NCBI RefSeq assembly: GCF_036699995.1
Contig: NZ_CP144906.1
Span: forward strand, 992,001 to 1,056,000
Reading direction: 5' to 3'
DNA: 64,000 nt
Source: Clostridium beijerinckii
GTDB taxonomy: Bacteria > Bacillota > Clostridia > Clostridiales > Clostridiaceae
In this document: piece after piece, positions 26,970 to 35,998 of the stretch
How positions within the stretch are numbered: the stretch's first letter is position 1
Layout: each line of letters opens with the position of its first letter
Made by a program: the position numbers and the translations under genes
Notes under the pieces: generated by a model
Seen by the model: only the letters and a program-made list of their open reading frames with translations
What the model was told of the DNA's origin: nothing
The model's database searches: none

Positions 26970-28372
26970 TGGGAGAAAACCAAATGAAATTAGTCAGAGT
27001 AGGTAGTGACAAGACTAAGCTTAAGAAGTTATCTAACAAAGAACCAATAAAAAATACAGAGGGAAAGAGTCTTGTGGCTTTTGCAACTCTTGGATGCAGG
27101 GTAAATCATTATGAAACAGAAGCTATGGCGGAAAAGTTCATAAGAGAAGGTTATGAAGTAACTGACTTTGAAGGTTTTGCTGATGTTTATGTTATAAATA
27201 CTTGTTCTGTAACTAATATGAGTGATAAAAAATCAAGGCAAATAATTAGCAGAGCTAGAAGAAGAAATGAAAATGCAATAATTGCAGCCGTTGGATGCTA
27301 TTCGCAAGTTGCTCCAGAAGAAGTTTCTAAAATACAAGGGGTAGATGTTGTACTTGGGACTAGAAATAAAGGCGATATTGTTTATTATGTGAATAAGGCT
27401 AAGGATGAACAAAAACCTCAGTTAATGGTTGGAGAAGTTCTAAAGAATAAACAGTTTGAAGAATTAAATATAGAAGAGTATCAAGATAAAACAAGAGCAT
27501 TTTTAAAGATACAAGATGGTTGCAATAGATTTTGTGCATATTGTCTGATACCTTATACCAGAGGAACAACTTGCTCAAAAGATCCTCAAAAAGTATTGCA
27601 TGAAATAAAGAATTTAAGTGAACATGGATTTAAAGAAATAATATTATCAGGAATACATACAGCATCTTACGGTGTTGATTTAGATGGAAATGTAACTTTA
27701 ATAACTTTATTGGAAGAAATAGAGAAACTGGATGGAATTGAAAGAGTTAGGATAGGTTCTATAGAACCTAGTTTCTTTACAGATGAAGTTATCGAGAAAA
27801 TGAAAAAAATGAAGAAACTATGTCCACAATTTCATTTATCACTTCAAAGCGGCTGTGATGCAACTTTAAAAAGAATGAATAGGAGATATACTGCAAAAGA
27901 ATACGAGGATGCAGTTAATAGAATAAGAGAAAACCTTAAAGATGCCTCAATAACTACGGATGTAATCGTAGGTTTTCCAGGTGAAACTGATGAGGAATTT
28001 AACGAAACTTATGAATACTTAAAGAGAATTAAGTTAACTAAAACACATATATTCAAATTCAGTCCAAGAAAAGGAACCAAGGCTGCGGATATGCCTAATC
28101 AAATAGATGGAACTGTAAAGGATAAGAGAAGTAAGGCTTTAATTGAACTGAATGCAAAGAATGAAGGAGATTTTAGTAAATCTTTAGTTGGAAGAGAATT
28201 AGATGTATTAGTTGAGCAAGAAGTATCTAATAAGCCTGGGGTATTTGAGGGGTATACAAGGAATTATGTAAAAGTTGAAATTCCGAATGGAAATAAAGAT
28301 ATGATAGGAAAAATAATTTTATGTAAAATAATAGCCTCGGATGGGGAATATATTGTTGGAAAAAATATATAG
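26969..28372 (+). CDS. mtaB: tRNA t6A methylthiotransferase MtaB
   Basis: A 467-residue radical SAM enzyme that converts t6A37 to ms2t6A37 in tRNAs reading ANN codons. The N-terminal UPF0004 domain carries three cluster cysteines (TLGCRVN, NTCSVTN, VGCYSQ), the radical SAM motif is CNRFCAYC (Cys185, Cys189, Cys192), and a TRAM domain closes the protein. The FATLGCRVNHYE signature separates MtaB from MiaB. The N-terminal extension of about 25 residues is longer than in B. subtilis (451). It starts within the stop codon of rsmE. Confidence 0.93.
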   Translation: MGENQMKLVRVGSDKTKLKKLSNKEPIKNTEGKSLVAFATLGCRVNHYETEAMAEKFIREGYEVTDFEGFADVYVINTCSVTNMSDKKSRQIISRARRRNENAIIAAVGCYSQVAPEEVSKIQGVDVVLGTRNKGDIVYYVNKAKDEQKPQLMVGEVLKNKQFEELNIEEYQDKTRAFLKIQDGCNRFCAYCLIPYTRGTTCSKDPQKVLHEIKNLSEHGFKEIILSGIHTASYGVDLDGNVTLITLLEEIEKLDGIERVRIGSIEPSFFTDEVIEKMKKMKKLCPQFHLSLQSGCDATLKRMNRRYTAKEYEDAVNRIRENLKDASITTDVIVGFPGETDEEFNETYEYLKRIKLTKTHIFKFSPRKGTKAADMPNQIDGTVKDKRSKALIELNAKNEGDFSKSLVGRELDVLVEQEVSNKPGVFEGYTRNYVKVEIPNGNKDMIGKIILCKIIASDGEYIVGKNI

Positions 28373-28521
28373 TTTTGGTATAATATAAATCAAGATAAGA
28401 TCGATTAAAGATCATTTTTGGAATAAGATATATAATTCAAAGAGAATTTCTGAATATGAATTATAAAATCTCGATTCTTACGTTTTTGAGTTGAGATTGT
28501 TACTTAGAAGGAGGTGAATTT

Positions 28522-28866
28522 ATGGAAGGTTGTATATTTTGCAAAATTATAAGTGGGGATATCCCTAGTAAAAAAATATATGAGGATGATAAAGTTTATG
28601 CTTTTTATGACATAAATCCTGAAGCTCCAACTCATTTTCTGGTTATTCCAAAAGAACATATCGAAAGTGCTAATACTTTAGATGACAGCAATATTGATAT
28701 TGTATCACATATATTTAAAGTTATTGGTAAATTAGTAGTAGATCTTGGAATATCAGATAAAGGATATAGGGTTGTAAATAATTGCGGTGATGATGGAGGA
28801 CAGACAGTAAAACATATTCATTTCCATGTACTTGGAGGGAGAAGTTTACAGTGGCCACCAGGCTAA
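28522..28866 (+). CDS. hinT: HIT-family nucleotide hydrolase (HinT-like)
   Basis: A 114-residue histidine-triad protein that hydrolyses adenosine phosphoramidates and related nucleotides. The triad H98-I-H100-F-H102 (KHIHFHVLGG) is intact, and the N-terminal CIFCKIISGDIPSKKIYEDD is characteristic. GGAGGTGA supports the start. It lies between mtaB and rpsU, a common clostridial order, and has its own leader with small dyads (TATAATTC...GAATTATA, AATCTC...GAGATT). The physiological substrate is unknown. Confidence 0.93.
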   Translation: MEGCIFCKIISGDIPSKKIYEDDKVYAFYDINPEAPTHFLVIPKEHIESANTLDDSNIDIVSHIFKVIGKLVVDLGISDKGYRVVNNCGDDGGQTVKHIHFHVLGGRSLQWPPG

Positions 28867-28917
28867 AATTTGAGTTGTTATTTGATCAATAGTAGCTGGA
28901 GATTTTTTCTTAATTTC

Positions 28918-28947
28918 TTGACATTATTAATTTAAATATTGTATAAT
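28918..28947 (+). promoter_or_regulatory. Promoter of rpsU
   Basis: TTGACA (28918-28923), 18 bases, TATAAT (28942-28947): consensus boxes. The short leader contains TAGCT...AGCTA just before the GGAGGGAGGG ribosome binding site. Confidence 0.85.
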
Positions 28948-29009
28948 ATAGCATGTGTTATTAAGCCCATAGCTGAGTTAATTTAAGCTAGCGGAGGGAG
29001 GGATAGTAA

Positions 29010-29186
29010 ATGTCAGAAATTAAAGTTGGAGAAAACGAAACACTTGAAAGTGCGTTAAGAAGATTTAAGAGAAAATGTGCTAGAGCTGGGGTTCTTTCTG
29101 AAGTTAGGAAGAGAGAACATTATGAAAAGCCAAGCGTTAAGAAAAAGAAGAAATCAGAAGCTGCTAGAAAGAGAAAGTTCAAATAA
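29010..29186 (+). CDS. rpsU: 30S ribosomal protein S21
   Basis: A 58-residue, very basic protein of the small-subunit platform: [19 protein letters not shown] at the start, then [25 protein letters not shown] and a Lys/Arg tail. The length is standard for Firmicutes. GGAGGGAGGG lies upstream of the ATG and a consensus promoter 60-90 bases upstream. yqeY follows after 30 bases, so the two probably share a transcript, as in Bacillus. Confidence 0.98.
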   Translation: MSEIKVGENETLESALRRFKRKCARAGVLSEVRKREHYEKPSVKKKKKSEAARKRKFK

Positions 29187-29216
29187 TGATATTTTCTTTT
29201 GAAAGAAGGTACAAAA

Positions 29217-29669
29217 ATGTCATCAATTAAAGATAGATTGCAAGATGATTGGAAAATTGCTTTAAAAGCAAAAGATAAATTCACAGCTAGTGTAATTAGT
29301 ACAGCTAAAGCTGCAGTATTATTAGTTGAAAAAACTGATAATAGAAAGCTTGAAGATGATGAAGTTATTACAATATTAGCTAAAGAAATCAAGCAAAGAA
29401 GAGAAGCTATGCTTGAATTTGAAAAGGGGAATAGGCAAGATTTAATAGATCAGTCTAAGGCTGAGATTGAAATTTTGTTGAAATACCTTCCTCAGCAGTT
29501 AAGTGAAGAAGAGATAAAACAATTAGTAAAAGAATCAGCTGAAGAAGTGGGTGCAAATAGCATTAAAGATATGGGAAAAGTTATGTCAGCTGTTAAACCT
29601 AAAGTAGTAGGAAAAGCTGATGGTAAACTTGTAAGTCAGCTTGTTAAAGAATATTTAAATAATAAATAA
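29217..29669 (+). CDS. yqeY: GatB/YqeY domain protein
   Basis: A 150-residue protein with the YqeY fold, related to the tRNA-binding tail domain of GatB. Typical blocks are LQDDWKIALKAKDKFTASVI near the start, IKQRREAMLEFEKGNRQDL in the middle and a C-terminal helical domain (AVKPKVVGKADGKLVSQLVKEYL). The frame opens at TTG 29199, but ATG 29217 after AAAGAAGG fits the family. The cellular role is not established; linkage to rpsU suggests translation. Two terminators follow. Confidence 0.9.
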   Translation: MSSIKDRLQDDWKIALKAKDKFTASVISTAKAAVLLVEKTDNRKLEDDEVITILAKEIKQRREAMLEFEKGNRQDLIDQSKAEIEILLKYLPQQLSEEEIKQLVKESAEEVGANSIKDMGKVMSAVKPKVVGKADGKLVSQLVKEYLNNK

Positions 29670-29709
29670 GAATAAAATTCAAGGTTGTTTTGAGTTTTAT
29701 ACTAATATA

Positions 29710-29750
29710 ACAGGACATAGGATTATAAATAGTATCCTATGTCCTGTTTC
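29710..29750 (+). terminator. Strong terminator after yqeY
   Basis: A 14-bp perfect stem (ACAGGACATAGGAT at 29710-29723; complement at 29734-29747) with a 10-base loop, followed by TTTC. Confidence 0.85.
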
Positions 29751-29833
29751 ATTGTTATCTAAAATTGGACTAGCAATGAAAGGATAATATTGTGTTCATA
29801 TAACTAGAATACATCATAGTAAATGAATTAGAT

Positions 29834-29868
29834 AAAGCCATAATAGTAATAATTGGCTTTATTTTTTT
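29834..29868 (+). terminator. Second terminator upstream of yqfC
   Basis: AAAGCCA (29834-29840) pairs with TGGCTTT (29854-29860), followed by ATTTTTTT. It lies 84 bases after the first hairpin, so read-through into yqfC is doubly blocked. Confidence 0.8.
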
Positions 29869-29957
29869 GCAGGAAATTATCATTATTATTAAATTATAGA
29901 ATTAATTCGCAAATCCTATCATAAATTACAATGAGGAAGTTTATGTGGGAGGAAAGT

Positions 29958-30236
29958 ATGGAAGAAAAATTTCAAAGAGGTAAAGAAAAGATACTTAGCA
30001 AGTTAGATTTTCCAAGTGACATTTCATTAGATCTACCAAAGATAATAGTTGTGGGAAACAGAGAAATAACTATTGAAAATCATAAAGGCATTATATTTTT
30101 CGAAACTAATATGGTTAAAATAAATTCTAGAATAGGTGCAATTATAATTGAGGGGAAAGAGTTCGAAATACTTTTTATTGCAGAAACAAGTATAACAATA
30201 AGCGGAATCTTTAAAGGTATTTCATATGAGAGGTAA
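29958..30236 (+). CDS. yqfC: Sporulation protein YqfC
   Basis: A 92-residue soluble protein of the YabP/YqfC family, matching B. subtilis YqfC (93). Family members are made during sporulation and affect coat or cortex assembly; the exact role of YqfC is unclear. Characteristic are LPKIIVVGNREITIENHKGI and the C-terminal IGAIIIEGKEFEILF. The frame is open from ATG 29931, but GGGAGG (29947-29952) identifies ATG 29958. It lies 6 bases before yqfD, with which it forms a conserved sporulation pair. Confidence 0.92.
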   Translation: MEEKFQRGKEKILSKLDFPSDISLDLPKIIVVGNREITIENHKGIIFFETNMVKINSRIGAIIIEGKEFEILFIAETSITISGIFKGISYER

Positions 30237-30242
30237 AATATT

Positions 30243-31370
30243 ATGTTTAGCAGCTTAAAATCGGGACAAGTAACCATAGAAATTAATGCTTTAGTGCCAG
30301 AAAAGATATTAAATGCCTTTTGGAATAGCCAAATCTATACCTGTAATATAGTGAAAGTAAGCTTGACAACGGTAAGAGTAACTATATATTACAGAGATTA
30401 TAAAGATGCAGAAATATTAATAAAAAAATATAAAGGGAAAGTTAAGATAGTAAGAACTAGTGGAATAATAGTTTTACTTATGAAAATGAGAAGAAAGATT
30501 TCTCTAGTTATAGGGATGGGATTATTTTTTTCTGTAATATATATATTATCAAATTATATTTGGGCTATAGATATAGAGACGCAGAGGAATTTAAGTCCAT
30601 TTGAAGTTAGACAACAGCTCTCATCAATTGGAATTAAGCCAGGGCTTAGCAAATCACAAATCAATGTATATCAAATAGAAAAAAAGATGGAAGACTTAAA
30701 TAGCCAGATAATGTGGATTAGGGTTAGGGTAGAGGGATCTACGTTAAAATTAGTTATAAAGGAAAAAGTAAATCCTCCGTCTACAGAAAAAACATTATAT
30801 AATCAAGTTGTTGCTAAAATGGATGGAGAAGTAAAGAGAGTATATACGAATTCAGGAAATCCAGCAGTTGTGCCAGGAGATATAGTAAAGAAAGGTGACG
30901 ATCTGATATTGCCTATCCAAGGAAGGGAAGGCTTTGAGATGGAAGTAAAACCGAGTGGAACAGTTATAGCAAATACTTTTTATGATAAATTTATGGAGGT
31001 TCAAGTAAGTGGAGAAAAGCTTGAGAGAACTGGTAACAAGAATAGTGATATGTATTTAAACTTTTTTGGAAAAAAAGTTTACTTGAAAAAAGCTATAAAT
31101 CAATTTGAATATTATGATAAAATAGAAGAGAAGGATGGTTTCTTTAATAAGATAACATATTTCGAAAAAAAGGGTATAAATGTAAACTTAGATAAAGAAA
31201 GTACAGTTAAAGAAGCTACAGAAAAGTTAGAGGGTTCATTGAGAAAAACACTTAGCAACGATGCAAAGATAATAGATAAGAAAACTACAGTAGAAGATAT
31301 TGAAGGCGGAAAGATCTTGATTAATGTTAAATTTACTGTAGAACAGGATATTGCTAGAAACGTATCATAA
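30243..31370 (+). CDS. yqfD: Sporulation protein YqfD
   Basis: A 375-residue membrane protein (398 in B. subtilis) required for normal sporulation. It has an N-terminal cytoplasmic domain, a single strong membrane segment at about residues 88-108, and a long extracytoplasmic beta-rich domain (WIRVRVEGSTLKLVIKEKVNPP, VVPGDIVKKGDDLILP). AGAGGT lies upstream of the ATG. In B. subtilis phoH follows directly; here the next gene is yqfF, so phoH is missing from the cluster. Confidence 0.93.
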   Translation: MFSSLKSGQVTIEINALVPEKILNAFWNSQIYTCNIVKVSLTTVRVTIYYRDYKDAEILIKKYKGKVKIVRTSGIIVLLMKMRRKISLVIGMGLFFSVIYILSNYIWAIDIETQRNLSPFEVRQQLSSIGIKPGLSKSQINVYQIEKKMEDLNSQIMWIRVRVEGSTLKLVIKEKVNPPSTEKTLYNQVVAKMDGEVKRVYTNSGNPAVVPGDIVKKGDDLILPIQGREGFEMEVKPSGTVIANTFYDKFMEVQVSGEKLERTGNKNSDMYLNFFGKKVYLKKAINQFEYYDKIEEKDGFFNKITYFEKKGINVNLDKESTVKEATEKLEGSLRKTLSNDAKIIDKKTTVEDIEGGKILINVKFTVEQDIARNVS

Positions 31371-31430
31371 GGGGTATTCAAAGTTGTTTTTATGCCTATT
31401 ACTTATTATTAAGATGAAAAGGTGAATTAC

Positions 31431-33533
31431 ATGGATATAAAACAAAATAATAAATGGAAAAATAATAGAATTCAAAGAATTGTATTATTTATACTTGTAT
31501 TTAGTATAGGCTATTTATTGCTTGTTACCGCAATAACTCCTAAGCAATATAGCTTAAAAGAGGGAGATATACCAAGAGTAGATATAAAAGCTCCAAGAGA
31601 TATAGTGGATGAAAAAGCTACAAAGGAAAAAGAAGATCAAGCGGCCGAAAAGGTAGGAAAACAGTATACATCAAAGCCAGAAGTTAAGAAGGAAGCTGAG
31701 GATAATGTAAGGGCATTGTTCGATAAACTTGCATCATTAAGCAATATGGCGAGCTCTACCGTAGCTGATAAGCAAACTGAGCTTAAGAAATTAACTATAT
31801 TTCAATTAACAGATGAACAATGTAAGGCGTTGATAGGAATATCAAAAGACACTTTGCCTGGCATAGAAGACAAAATAGTAAATATAATTGACGGCGCATA
31901 TGAAAAAAATATACAAGAAAAAGATGAAGGTGCGTTAAAAGAAGCAAAAGGAGTTGTTTCAACTCAAATAGATAATTTAAACTTAGATAAAGATGTATCG
32001 AGTGCTTTAAAGCAAATAGCTCAAACACAAATAAACCCGAATGTTTTTTTTGATGAAGAAAAAACACAAGAAAAGATACAAGAAGTCAAGAAGAATGTAT
32101 CTAAAGTAATAATAAAACAAAATCAGATTATAGTTAAAGAAGGAGAACCTGTAACACAAGATCAAATTGATATTTTATCAGACCTTGGAATGCTTAACGA
32201 TGAGAATGTAACAGCTTATGTATATATTTATTTAGCTCTTGCAATATTTTGGATGATAATATTGTTTCTTCAATATGGATATGTGAGAATAAATTATGGT
32301 GAAATATATAAGAACAATAATAAGCTTATTCTTATAAGTACAATCAATTTGATTTCACTTGTATTAGCTAGAACTGTAGGGGTTATATCGCCATTTCTAA
32401 TTCCGTTCGCTTGCGCCCCTATGATGCTTACGTTATTGCTAAATTATAAGATATCATTTGTACTTAGCGCTTTAAATGCAATAGTTATAGGTGCTTTAAA
32501 TGGTTTTGATGTTCAGATTATTATTTTAGGAATAGTAAGTTCGGTATTAGGTGCAGCATTCTTGAAAAAGATGCAACAAAGAAATGAATTGCTATATTCA
32601 ACATTGTACACTGCTGTTGTTACCGTAATACTTACATTGTCTACGGGAATATTAATATCGAGCAATTTCGGAGATGTATTAGTAAAAGGTGGGATCACAT
32701 TCATTGGAGGCCTTTTGTCAGGAATATTTGCATTAGGAATATTACCATTTCTAGAAGGTACATTTAATGAGGTTACTACACTAAAGCTGCTAGAATTATC
32801 AAATCCCAATACACCACTGTTAAAAAAATTATTAATGGAAGCTCCAGGAACATATCATCATAGCATGCTTGTTGCAAATCTCTCAGAAATGGCAGCAGAA
32901 GAAGTCGGAGCTAATTCAGTAATTACAAGGATAGGATCATATTATCATGATATTGGAAAAACAGAGAGGCCATATTTCTTTGGAGAGAACCAAATGGGGA
33001 TAGATAATCCACATGAGAATATACCTCCAAATTTGAGTGCTATGATAATAAAATCTCATGTTAAAGATGGTCTAGAGTTAGCTAAAAAATATAAGCTTCC
33101 TAAGGTTATCCAAGATATCATATTAGAGCATCATGGTAAAACATTAGTAAAGTATTTTTACTATACTATGAAAAATAGTGCTGAAAATCCAGATGAAATA
33201 AAAGAAGAAGATTATAGGTATGAAGGCCCAATACCAAGCTCAAAAGAAGCTGGAATAGTAATGCTATCTGATAGTGTTGAAGCGGCTGTAAGATCAATTA
33301 AGAAACCTACTAAAGATGCAATTAACCAAATGGTTAATTGCATTATAGATGATAAATTATCATCAGGACAATTAAACGATTGTGATTTAACATTAAAAGA
33401 TATAGAAAAAATAAGAGTATGTTTTTTGACTTCGTTAAATAGCATATACCATCAAAGAATAGAATACCCTAAAGAAAAAATGAAGGATTTCAATGGTGAA
33501 AACAATAAAGGTGAATTTAAAACTAAGGAGTAG
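31431..33533 (+). CDS. yqfF: HD-domain membrane phosphohydrolase YqfF (PgpH family)
   Basis: A 700-residue protein of the 7TM-HD family. PgpH of Listeria, the best-known member, hydrolyses cyclic di-AMP. Order: one N-terminal membrane segment (about 15-35), a large extracytoplasmic 7TMR-HDED domain, a seven-helix membrane region (about 255-450) and a C-terminal HD domain with YHHSM and YYHDIGK (His506, Asp507). ATG 31431 is used; GTG 31422 sits in the AAAGGTGA ribosome binding site. It overlaps no neighbour, and ybeY follows after 8 bases. The function is transferred from the family and likely links membrane state to c-di-AMP. Confidence 0.92.
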   Translation: MDIKQNNKWKNNRIQRIVLFILVFSIGYLLLVTAITPKQYSLKEGDIPRVDIKAPRDIVDEKATKEKEDQAAEKVGKQYTSKPEVKKEAEDNVRALFDKLASLSNMASSTVADKQTELKKLTIFQLTDEQCKALIGISKDTLPGIEDKIVNIIDGAYEKNIQEKDEGALKEAKGVVSTQIDNLNLDKDVSSALKQIAQTQINPNVFFDEEKTQEKIQEVKKNVSKVIIKQNQIIVKEGEPVTQDQIDILSDLGMLNDENVTAYVYIYLALAIFWMIILFLQYGYVRINYGEIYKNNNKLILISTINLISLVLARTVGVISPFLIPFACAPMMLTLLLNYKISFVLSALNAIVIGALNGFDVQIIILGIVSSVLGAAFLKKMQQRNELLYSTLYTAVVTVILTLSTGILISSNFGDVLVKGGITFIGGLLSGIFALGILPFLEGTFNEVTTLKLLELSNPNTPLLKKLLMEAPGTYHHSMLVANLSEMAAEEVGANSVITRIGSYYHDIGKTERPYFFGENQMGIDNPHENIPPNLSAMIIKSHVKDGLELAKKYKLPKVIQDIILEHHGKTLVKYFYYTMKNSAENPDEIKEEDYRYEGPIPSSKEAGIVMLSDSVEAAVRSIKKPTKDAINQMVNCIIDDKLSSGQLNDCDLTLKDIEKIRVCFLTSLNSIYHQRIEYPKEKMKDFNGENNKGEFKTKE

Positions 33534-33541
33534 TTTAAATA

Positions 33542-34045
33542 ATGATTTATGTGGATAATAGACAAAATAAAGTAGAAGCAAGTGAAGAATTAATAGAAAG
33601 ACTAACGGAAGTAATAGAATTTGCATTAAAAGAAGAGGAAGTAAATATGAAATGTGAAATTTCATTATTGTTCGTTGATAATAATGAGATAAAGGAAATA
33701 AATAATGAGACAAGAGGAATAAATAGAGAAACAGATGTATTATCTTTTCCTATGTTAGAATACGAAAATAAGAAAGTGTTTAAGGATATTTATAAAGATT
33801 ATAAGTTTTCTCAATGTGATTTTGATGGTGATGAACTTGTACTTGGAGATATAGTTCTTTCACTAGAAAAAGCATTAGAACAGAGTAAAGAATTTAATCA
33901 TTCGTATGAAAGGGAGGCTTCATATTTAGTTGTGCATTCAGTATTGCATCTATTGGGGTATGACCATATGGAGGATGATGATAAAACAATTATGAGAAGT
34001 AGAGAAGAAGATATTTTAAATAAACTTAACATAATTAGAGGGTAA
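33542..34045 (+). CDS. ybeY: Endoribonuclease YbeY
   Basis: A 167-residue zinc-dependent RNase needed for 16S rRNA 3' maturation and ribosome quality control. The metal motif H-x3-H-x5-H is His132, His136, His142 ([14 protein letters not shown]), and the N-terminal half has [24 protein letters not shown], which overlaps the stop of yqfF, precedes the ATG. The yqfF-ybeY-dgkA-era order is conserved in Firmicutes. Confidence 0.96.
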   Translation: MIYVDNRQNKVEASEELIERLTEVIEFALKEEEVNMKCEISLLFVDNNEIKEINNETRGINRETDVLSFPMLEYENKKVFKDIYKDYKFSQCDFDGDELVLGDIVLSLEKALEQSKEFNHSYEREASYLVVHSVLHLLGYDHMEDDDKTIMRSREEDILNKLNIIRG

Positions 34046-34081
34046 TATTTTTTATTATGTAAATAGAAGTAGGGGTAAATA

Positions 34082-34783
34082 ATGAAAATGAAAAAAACAC
34101 TGGAAAGCTTCAATAATGCCATAACTGGGATTATCGATACTGTAAGAACTGAACGAAATATGAAAATACATTTAATTGTGGCTTTAGTAGTACTGATTGC
34201 AAGCTTTTTCTTTGACATAACAAAATATGAGTTTCTGATATTAGCTGTTACAATAACTATGGTAATAGCTGCTGAACTTATAAATACAGCCATAGAAGCT
34301 ACTATAGATATGACAACTAATTATTATCATCCTTTGGCTAAGATTGCCAAGAATGCGGCGGCAGGTGGAGTATTAATAACAGCCATAAATGCATTACTAG
34401 TTGGCTATATTATATTTTGGGATAGGCTCAGTAGATTTTCATTTTCTTTGATTAATAAGGTAAAGAATTCAGAGCCATATACAATATTGATTGTTCTAGT
34501 AATAGTGTGTATAGTAACTATAATAGCAAAAGCAATATTTGGAGAAGGGACCCCGTTAAAAGGGGGAATGCCAAGTGGGCACAGTGCTTTGGGATTTTCA
34601 ATAGCAACAGCAATATCGCTAATAACGGAGGAACCAATTTGTATTCTATTGAGTTTCCTATTGGCATTTATAACTGCACAAAGTAGAGTAGATTCAGAAG
34701 TTCATAGCATTTTAGAGGTAATAGTTGGAGCTATATTTGGTATATTATTAACTTTGTTTATCTTTACATTATTTAGGCTTTAA
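34082..34783 (+). CDS. dgkA: Undecaprenol/diacylglycerol kinase fused to PAP2 phosphatase
   Basis: A 233-residue membrane protein with two enzymes in one chain. Residues 1-120 are a DgkA-type kinase with three membrane helices and the AAELINTAIEATID active site. Residues 135-233 are a PAP2 phosphatase domain with PSGHS (164-168) and SRVDSEVHS. Gram-positive DgkA is generally an undecaprenol kinase, and PAP2 proteins include undecaprenyl-pyrophosphate phosphatases, so the fusion would both make and recycle the lipid carrier for wall synthesis. AGGGGT precedes the ATG. A terminator follows, separating it from era. Confidence 0.9.
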   Translation: MKMKKTLESFNNAITGIIDTVRTERNMKIHLIVALVVLIASFFFDITKYEFLILAVTITMVIAAELINTAIEATIDMTTNYYHPLAKIAKNAAAGGVLITAINALLVGYIIFWDRLSRFSFSLINKVKNSEPYTILIVLVIVCIVTIIAKAIFGEGTPLKGGMPSGHSALGFSIATAISLITEEPICILLSFLLAFITAQSRVDSEVHSILEVIVGAIFGILLTLFIFTLFRL

Positions 34784-34812
34784 TTAAATATAGAATAATA
34801 AAAATAATATTT

Positions 34813-34860
34813 ATAGGAGAAGATATAAGATGAAATAAAACTTATATTGTCTCCTATTTC
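34813..34860 (+). terminator. Terminator after dgkA
   Basis: A 17-bp stem with two mismatches: ATAGGAGAAGATATAAG at 34813-34829 against 34841-34857. It is followed by TTCTT. Confidence 0.75.
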
Positions 34861-34949
34861 TTAAATTATAAGAATTTATGATTTAATCCATAAGGAAACA
34901 ATTGGGAGTAGTTATTAAATTATTATATGATCAAATTAATAATAGTAGA

Positions 34950-34979
34950 TTGTCAATTTACTTATAAATAGAGTATACT
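34950..34979 (+). promoter_or_regulatory. Promoter upstream of era
   Basis: TTGTCA (34950-34955), 18 bases, TATACT (34974-34979). It is a good sigma-A match, 60 bases before the era start codon. Confidence 0.7.
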
Positions 34980-35038
34980 ATTTGTAAAATAGGATAACGT
35001 TAGTTAAGCTTTTTTAAGCTTATTTTGAGGAGGAAAAA

Positions 35039-35935
35039 ATGTTTAAATCAGGATTTGTTACAATAGTTGGAAGACCTAATGTAGGAAAATCGACTTTATT
35101 AAATTATATAATGGGGGAAAAGTTATCAATAGTTTCTAATAAACCTCAGACAACAAGAAATAATATACAAACAATATTGACAGGTGATGATTATCAAATG
35201 ATATTTGTTGATACACCAGGTATACATAAACCTAAACATAAGTTAGGAGAATACATGGTAAATTCAGCAAAAGAATCTACTAAAGATGTTGATTTAGTAT
35301 TATTCTTAACAAATCCAGATGAGGAGATTGGAAAGGGCGATAAATTTATATTAGAAACCTTAAGGGATAAAAAGTGTCCTGTATTTTTAGTTTTAAATAA
35401 AGTTGATGAAAGCACGCAAGATAGAGTGGCAAAAAGTTTAGAAATGTATGCAAAAGAATTTAAATTTGCAGAGATAATACCTATTTCTGCAATAAAAGGG
35501 AAAAACGTTGATGTATTAGTAGAACTTATGAAGAAGGCAATGCCAGAGGGACCTAAATATTATCCAGATGACATGATAACAGATGTTCAAGAAAAGTTTG
35601 TAGTATCAGAAATAATTAGAGAAAAGGCTTTAAGAACCTTGAGAGATGAAGTGCCTCATGGTATAGCAGTAGATATAATTCAAATGAAACAAAATGAAAT
35701 AGGAACATATCATATAGAAGTAGATTTAATCTGTGAAAAAGATTCACATAAAGGAATAATAATTGGAAAGAATGGTCAAACACTTAAAAGAATAGGCGAA
35801 AATTCAAGATATGAATTAGAAAGATTTTTAAGATCCAAGGTTAACCTAAAAATATGGGTAAAAGTTAGAAAAGAATGGAGAGATAATCAACTTTTATTAA
35901 AAGAATTAGGATATAAAGCGAATTCAAAGAAATAA
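35039..35935 (+). CDS. era: GTPase Era
   Basis: A 298-residue essential GTPase that binds the 3' end of 16S rRNA during 30S assembly. G1 GRPNVGKS (11-18), G3 DTPG, G4 NKVD and a C-terminal KH RNA-binding domain ([15 protein letters not shown]) are all intact. TGAGGAGG lies 6 bases before the ATG. In B. subtilis cdd lies between dgkA and era; it is missing here. Confidence 0.98.
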   Translation: MFKSGFVTIVGRPNVGKSTLLNYIMGEKLSIVSNKPQTTRNNIQTILTGDDYQMIFVDTPGIHKPKHKLGEYMVNSAKESTKDVDLVLFLTNPDEEIGKGDKFILETLRDKKCPVFLVLNKVDESTQDRVAKSLEMYAKEFKFAEIIPISAIKGKNVDVLVELMKKAMPEGPKYYPDDMITDVQEKFVVSEIIREKALRTLRDEVPHGIAVDIIQMKQNEIGTYHIEVDLICEKDSHKGIIIGKNGQTLKRIGENSRYELERFLRSKVNLKIWVKVRKEWRDNQLLLKELGYKANSKK

Positions 35936-35998
35936 AGTATTAATTAGAAATAGATAATTAGCCTAACATATTATTTTTTTATATATTCTAAGTGGGAG

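Noticed and set aside
28373..28521. Terminator or riboswitch in front of hinT
   Set aside because: Two small dyads are present but no T-run follows and no known riboswitch core is visible.
33898..34293. 131-codon minus-strand frame
   Set aside because: Overlaps both ybeY and dgkA on the opposite strand and has no recognisable domain.
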